A stretch of 9,610 bases of DNA from Bacteroidales bacterium (GTDB lineage: Bacteria > Bacteroidota > Bacteroidia > Bacteroidales > WCHB1-69): the NCBI GenBank assembly GCA_012518765.1, contig JAAYRN010000032.1, forward strand, positions 1 to 9,610, in the 5' to 3' direction. Below, one piece after another: positions 6,524-9,610 of the stretch; the stretch's first letter is position 1, and each line of letters begins with the position of its first letter. The notes beneath the pieces are model-generated. The model was not told the origin of the DNA and ran no database searches. It saw only the letters and a program-made list of their open reading frames with translations. A program made the position numbers and the translations under genes.

Positions 6524-7328
6524 ACAAATACTTATAGAATTAGCTTGGGAAAACAGAGAAAAACTAAAAGATAAAAATACTTTTGAAGCTATTAAACAAA
6601 CGATAGAAGATTTGGATAAGGGAAGAATTAGAGTAGCCGAAAAAGAAGAAACAAATTGGAAAGTTAACGAATGGATTAAAAAAGCTATAATTTTATACTT
6701 TGTAATTCAAGAAGTTGAAACAATTGAAAACGGACCTTTTGAATATAACGATAAAATAGGATTAAAAAAAGAATTTCAAAAACAAGGCATACGAGTAGTA
6801 CCTCCTGCGGTGGCTCGTTACGGTTCTTTTTTAGAAAAAGGCGTAGTTTTAATGCCATCTTATGTGAATATTGGAGCTTATGTAGGCGAAAATTCAATGA
6901 TAGATACGTGGGCTACTGTAGGTTCTTGTGCTCAAGTAGGTTCTCACGTTCATATTAGTGGAGGTGTGGGTATAGGAGGAGTATTGGAACCGGTTCAAGC
7001 AGCGCCTATTATTATAGAAGACAATTGTTTTATAGGCTCAAGATGTATAGTAGTGGAAGGAGTAAAAATAGAAGAAGAAGCCGTATTAGGAGCTAATGTA
7101 GTGTTAACTCAATCGACAAAAATAATAGATGTAAGTGAAAATAAAATGATTGAATACAAAGGAATTATTCCGCCTCGGTCGGTAGTTATTCCCGGAACAT
7201 ACGAGAAAAAATTTCCAGCTGGAAATTTTTCTGTCTCTTGTGCTTTGATTATAGGGAAACGAAAATCATCAACTGATAAAAAGACATCATTAAATCAAGC
7301 ACTTAGAGATTATAATTTGAGTATATAA
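6513..7328 (+). CDS. dapD: 2,3,4,5-tetrahydropyridine-2,6-dicarboxylate N-succinyltransferase
   Basis: DapD transfers succinate from succinyl-CoA to tetrahydrodipicolinate in the succinylase branch of meso-diaminopimelate and lysine synthesis. The protein has 271 residues against 274 in E. coli. An N-terminal helical domain (1-95) is followed by RVVPPAVARYGSFLEKG (94-110) and then a left-handed beta-helix of hexapeptide repeats (about 108-200). The helix contains PSYVNIGAYVGENSMIDTWA (115-134), VGSHVHISGGVGIGGVLEP (142-160) and the loop DNCFIGSRCIVVEGV. A C-terminal CoA-binding end contains PPRSVVIPGTYEKKFPAG (220-237). All core motifs are intact. Its start overlaps the DUF2461 gene by 11 bases, so it is the third gene of the ssb operon. 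No hairpin terminator is evident after it, only T-runs in the following 92 bases. Confidence 0.97.
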   Translation: MKNRQILIELAWENREKLKDKNTFEAIKQTIEDLDKGRIRVAEKEETNWKVNEWIKKAIILYFVIQEVETIENGPFEYNDKIGLKKEFQKQGIRVVPPAVARYGSFLEKGVVLMPSYVNIGAYVGENSMIDTWATVGSCAQVGSHVHISGGVGIGGVLEPVQAAPIIIEDNCFIGSRCIVVEGVKIEEEAVLGANVVLTQSTKIIDVSENKMIEYKGIIPPRSVVIPGTYEKKFPAGNFSVSCALIIGKRKSSTDKKTSLNQALRDYNLSI

Positions 7329-7366
7329 TTTTTTTTGAAATAAATCTATTATTCTAATTTTTTTTG

Positions 7367-7374
7367 TACTTTTG
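7367..7374 (+). promoter_or_regulatory. Predicted -7 box for the T9SS cargo gene
   Basis: TACTTTTG is an exact TAnnTTTG match, about 46 bases before the ATG at 7421, predicting a leader of roughly 40 A-rich bases. The nearest upstream TTTG (7334-7337) is too far away for a -33 element. The box supports independent transcription of the secreted protein and argues against the in-frame TTG at 7364, which abuts it. Confidence 0.55.
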
Positions 7375-7420
7375 TAGAAGTAAATATTTAATTTTAAAAA
7401 CAATAAAACACATCAGCGAT

Positions 7421-9217
7421 ATGAAGAAATTTTTAACATTTATTTTTTTGATTGCATTTTTGCAACTAAATGCACAAATAGTGCTAACAGAAAGTTTTGA
7501 AAACAACCCCCTACCATCAGGAAAAGGACAAGATATTCCCGTTGGTTGGAAAGCTGAAACAAAAGTTTCGGGAGGAAAACCAATATGGAGAATAAAAGAA
7601 AGCTTTTTTGTAAGACCCAAAGCAGTACTTCCTATTGACGGTAGCTTTTTAATAGGTTACGATTCGTTAGCACTCCCCGAACGTGCTTTTGACGAATGGC
7701 TTATAACAAGTGAAATTGAGCTATTAAATACATCAAGAACCAATATAGTTACTTTTTATTCTTTCCATGATTCCGATGGTTCTCATACGTTACGCATATC
7801 AAGCGACGGAGGTGTAAATTGGGAAACCATTTGGACAGACAATGATACAAAATCAACTTACAGCGATAGATGTATGGATAGTAGTACGATAGATGTAGCC
7901 ATCCCCGATAGCTATAAAGGAAAAAAAGTAAAAGTAGCATGGGTGTTTGAAGCAGCTACTTGTAATTCGGCTTGGGCTATTGATTTTATTACTATCGAAG
8001 CGGTGATTAGCGGAGTAGATGTAATGCCCAGAGATTTTGTTTCTCCTTTAAACCATGTGGATACAATTAATTCTCAAATAATGAATACAGATATACCTGT
8101 TGTAATTAGAGTAATAAATAATGGAAGAACAGATGCTGAAAACGTACCTATATCTTACACATTAAATGGAGGAACACCCGTAAGTGAAACTATTCCTTTA
8201 ATTAAGCCTAAAGAAACAGTACAATACACTTTTAGTGAAAAAATAAATATAGACAAGCAATCTATCAATACATTAGTTGTTAATACCAACGCAGCAGGTG
8301 ATGAGTTACCAGAAAATAATGCAACTTCTACTTTAACCTTCTGGGTATTAGATACAAACAAAAGCATAATTTATGACTTTGAAGATCCAGCATTATTAGA
8401 CACAGCTATATGGGCAAACTCTGATTATAAATTTTATGACATGGATGGGCAAACTCCTTTTATACAATCCTATGAAAATATATTTCAAGGATTTCCATGG
8501 GTAGTAGGTGTAGGCGGAGGAACACTTTATCCTAAGGTATGGGGAATTTATGCTGCGTTTTCTTATTCATATTTCCAAAGCGTATCCACTCCTGCAGATA
8601 GATGGTTGGTTTTACCACAATGTCGTATAAACAGTTCAAGTGAACCTGTATTTTTACAGTGGAATGCAGCATCCAGTTATCAGAAAAATCATGAATCTTA
8701 TGAATTTGAATCTTATGAAGTATTAATTTCTACTGGATCAAATGAAATGGAAGATTTTGTAAAAGTACATGAAGTCGCTTCTGAAAAATACTTTAATCCC
8801 AATGAGCCTATTTATCCTTATAACAGAAGTGTAGATATTTCAGCGTATAAAGGAAAAGATATATACATAGCTTTTCGATTGACTACAAGCGGAACTACTA
8901 CACGTGGTATGTTTGTTTTGGATAATATAGAAATATTTGGCGATGCTGAGATCGTAACTGATAACATAAGCGAGGCGAAAGCAGATTTAAATATTAAATT
9001 ATTTCCTAATCCTGTTAGTGAAATGTTGTACTTAGAATCAAAGAATAGAATCCAAAAAATTGAGATATTTAATCTAATGGGACAAAAAGTCAATGAAATA
9101 GAATTAGATAACTACAATACTTCTATACAAACAGCAGTTTACGACAATGGATTATACATTGTAAAAGTAAAAACAACGGAAGGAGAAATAATTAGAAAAA
9201 TTAATATCGTTAAATAA
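7421..9217 (+). CDS. Secreted T9SS cargo protein with two choice-of-anchor J-like domains
   Basis: This 598-residue exported protein has a Sec signal peptide at 1-18 (MKKFLTFIFLIAFLQLNA), so Gln19 would become the new N-terminus. Residues about 20-195 form a beta-rich jelly-roll domain of the choice-of-anchor J/cleaved-adhesin type: ESFENN, P-x-GW, FDEWLITSEIEL at 90-101, and AWAIDFITIE at the end. Residues 198-310 look like a CARDB-like Ig domain (VVIRVINNGRTDAENVPISY). Residues 315-508 form a second jelly-roll with the same landmarks: YDFED, ADRWLVLPQ at 392-400, MFVLDNIEIFGD at 497-508. Residues 522-598 are a type A T9SS sorting domain (LFPNPVSEMLYLES, IEIFNLMGQKV, NGLYIVKVKTTEGE, ending KINIVK). 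The protein is thus predicted to cross the outer membrane by T9SS and be released or attached to the cell surface. No peptidase or glycosidase residues are recognisable, so binding or adhesion is the likeliest role, as an inference. I chose ATG 7421 because it starts the signal peptide. Confidence 0.9.
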   Translation: MKKFLTFIFLIAFLQLNAQIVLTESFENNPLPSGKGQDIPVGWKAETKVSGGKPIWRIKESFFVRPKAVLPIDGSFLIGYDSLALPERAFDEWLITSEIELLNTSRTNIVTFYSFHDSDGSHTLRISSDGGVNWETIWTDNDTKSTYSDRCMDSSTIDVAIPDSYKGKKVKVAWVFEAATCNSAWAIDFITIEAVISGVDVMPRDFVSPLNHVDTINSQIMNTDIPVVIRVINNGRTDAENVPISYTLNGGTPVSETIPLIKPKETVQYTFSEKINIDKQSINTLVVNTNAAGDELPENNATSTLTFWVLDTNKSIIYDFEDPALLDTAIWANSDYKFYDMDGQTPFIQSYENIFQGFPWVVGVGGGTLYPKVWGIYAAFSYSYFQSVSTPADRWLVLPQCRINSSSEPVFLQWNAASSYQKNHESYEFESYEVLISTGSNEMEDFVKVHEVASEKYFNPNEPIYPYNRSVDISAYKGKDIYIAFRLTTSGTTTRGMFVLDNIEIFGDAEIVTDNISEAKADLNIKLFPNPVSEMLYLESKNRIQKIEIFNLMGQKVNEIELDNYNTSIQTAVYDNGLYIVKVKTTEGEIIRKINIVK

Positions 9218-9240
9218 TTAACGCATATTTAAACAACTTG

Positions 9241-9276
9241 AAACAGGACATGTATTTTTATATGTCCTGTTTTTTT
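9241..9276 (+). terminator. Intrinsic terminator after the T9SS cargo gene
   Basis: A 14-pair stem (9241-9254 with 9259-9272, one G-T wobble, core ACAGGACAT/ATGTCCTGT) closes a TTTT loop and runs straight into a T-tract to 9276. It begins 23 bases after the stop. On the minus strand only three Ts follow the stem, so it should work mainly for plus-strand transcripts. Confidence 0.9.
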
Positions 9277-9304
9277 ATGCTTTTATAAAGCCGTAAAAGA
9301 TGTT

Positions 9305-9610
9305 TTATGGTGATTTAAAGTTATACAATGGTTTAATTATTCCAATTACATCGGCTGTGGGCTTAATTGTAGAAAGAATTTCATGTAAGGATTTATAAGC
9401 CTGTGGAGCCTCATCAATGGTTTTACGAGATACTGAACTGGTGTAAATGTTTTGCATTGTATCCTGAAAATCTTGTATATCAATAAGTTTTTTTGCTTGA
9501 GTTCTACTCATTAGCCGCCCTGCTCCATGAGGAGCAGAATAGTTCCAGTTTTCGTTTCCTTTTCCTACACAAAGCAAGGAACCGTCGCGCATATTTATTG
9601 GAACTATAAG
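9305..9610 (-). CDS. rtcB: RNA-splicing ligase RtcB, C-terminal part (5' end outside window)
   Basis: RtcB joins 2',3'-cyclic phosphate or 3'-phosphate RNA ends to 5'-OH ends using GTP and Mn2+. It acts in tRNA splicing in archaea and animals and in RNA repair in bacteria. Only the last 101 residues are present, and the frame stays open to the window edge, so the ATG at 9592 (Met7 of the fragment) is internal. The signature PINMRDGSL, GKGNENWNYSAPHGAGRLMSR contains the active-site histidine that is guanylated during catalysis (His28 of the fragment, codon 9527-9529). The end IGIIKPLYNFKSP is typical of the shorter bacterial RtcB branch. It converges on the T9SS cargo gene, with the terminator between them. 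Whether the usual partner genes lie upstream cannot be seen here. Confidence 0.95.
   Translation of the reverse strand, partial: LIVPINMRDGSLLCVGKGNENWNYSAPHGAGRLMSRTQAKKLIDIQDFQDTMQNIYTSSVSRKTIDEAPQAYKSLHEILSTIKPTADVIGIIKPLYNFKSP

Noticed and set aside
7364..7420. Upstream TTG start for the T9SS cargo protein
   Set aside because: The added residues would precede a perfect signal peptide that starts at ATG 7421, and the TTG abuts the predicted -7 box.

Overview
The window looks like ordinary core chromosome from a member of the Bacteroidota. It is AT-rich. Several genes are preceded by the phylum's -7 promoter box TAnnTTTG, and starts sit in A-rich leaders without Shine-Dalgarno sequences. 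The YebC N-terminus is of the Bacteroidota type, and one large protein ends in a type IX secretion (T9SS) sorting domain. I cannot name the genus from the sequence. There are ten protein genes (two cut by the window edges) and no tRNA, rRNA, CRISPR array, insertion sequence or phage gene. No gene-free stretch exceeds 300 bases.

Layout. Positions 1-516 hold the end of nadA (quinolinate synthase, NAD synthesis), and a YebC/PmpR-TACO1 family gene (562-1272) follows with its own promoter. It converges on a minus-strand DUF21/CBS/CorC-type membrane protein (1292-2593). Next is a tightly packed minus-strand operon, read from 5244 down to 2746: an LD-carboxypeptidase, a phenylalanine-rich multi-pass membrane protein of unknown function, and ribonuclease HII. 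A 177-base divergent promoter region (5245-5421) separates it from a plus-strand operon of ssb, a DUF2461 protein and dapD (5422-7328). A separate promoter at 7367-7374 precedes a 598-residue secreted T9SS cargo protein (7421-9217), which ends at a strong intrinsic terminator (9241-9276). The C-terminal part of an RtcB RNA ligase enters from the right edge on the minus strand (9305-9610).

How the genes relate. The two operons facing away from 5245-5421 each carry one peptidoglycan-related enzyme (LD-carboxypeptidase for turnover and dapD for diaminopimelate/lysine synthesis) and one nucleic-acid protein (RNase HII and SSB). This may be coincidence of housekeeping genes. I found no convincing undescribed defence or mobile system. 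The best candidates for a second look are the unknown membrane protein coupled to rnhB, the two-domain T9SS cargo protein, and the DUF2461 gene translationally coupled to dapD.
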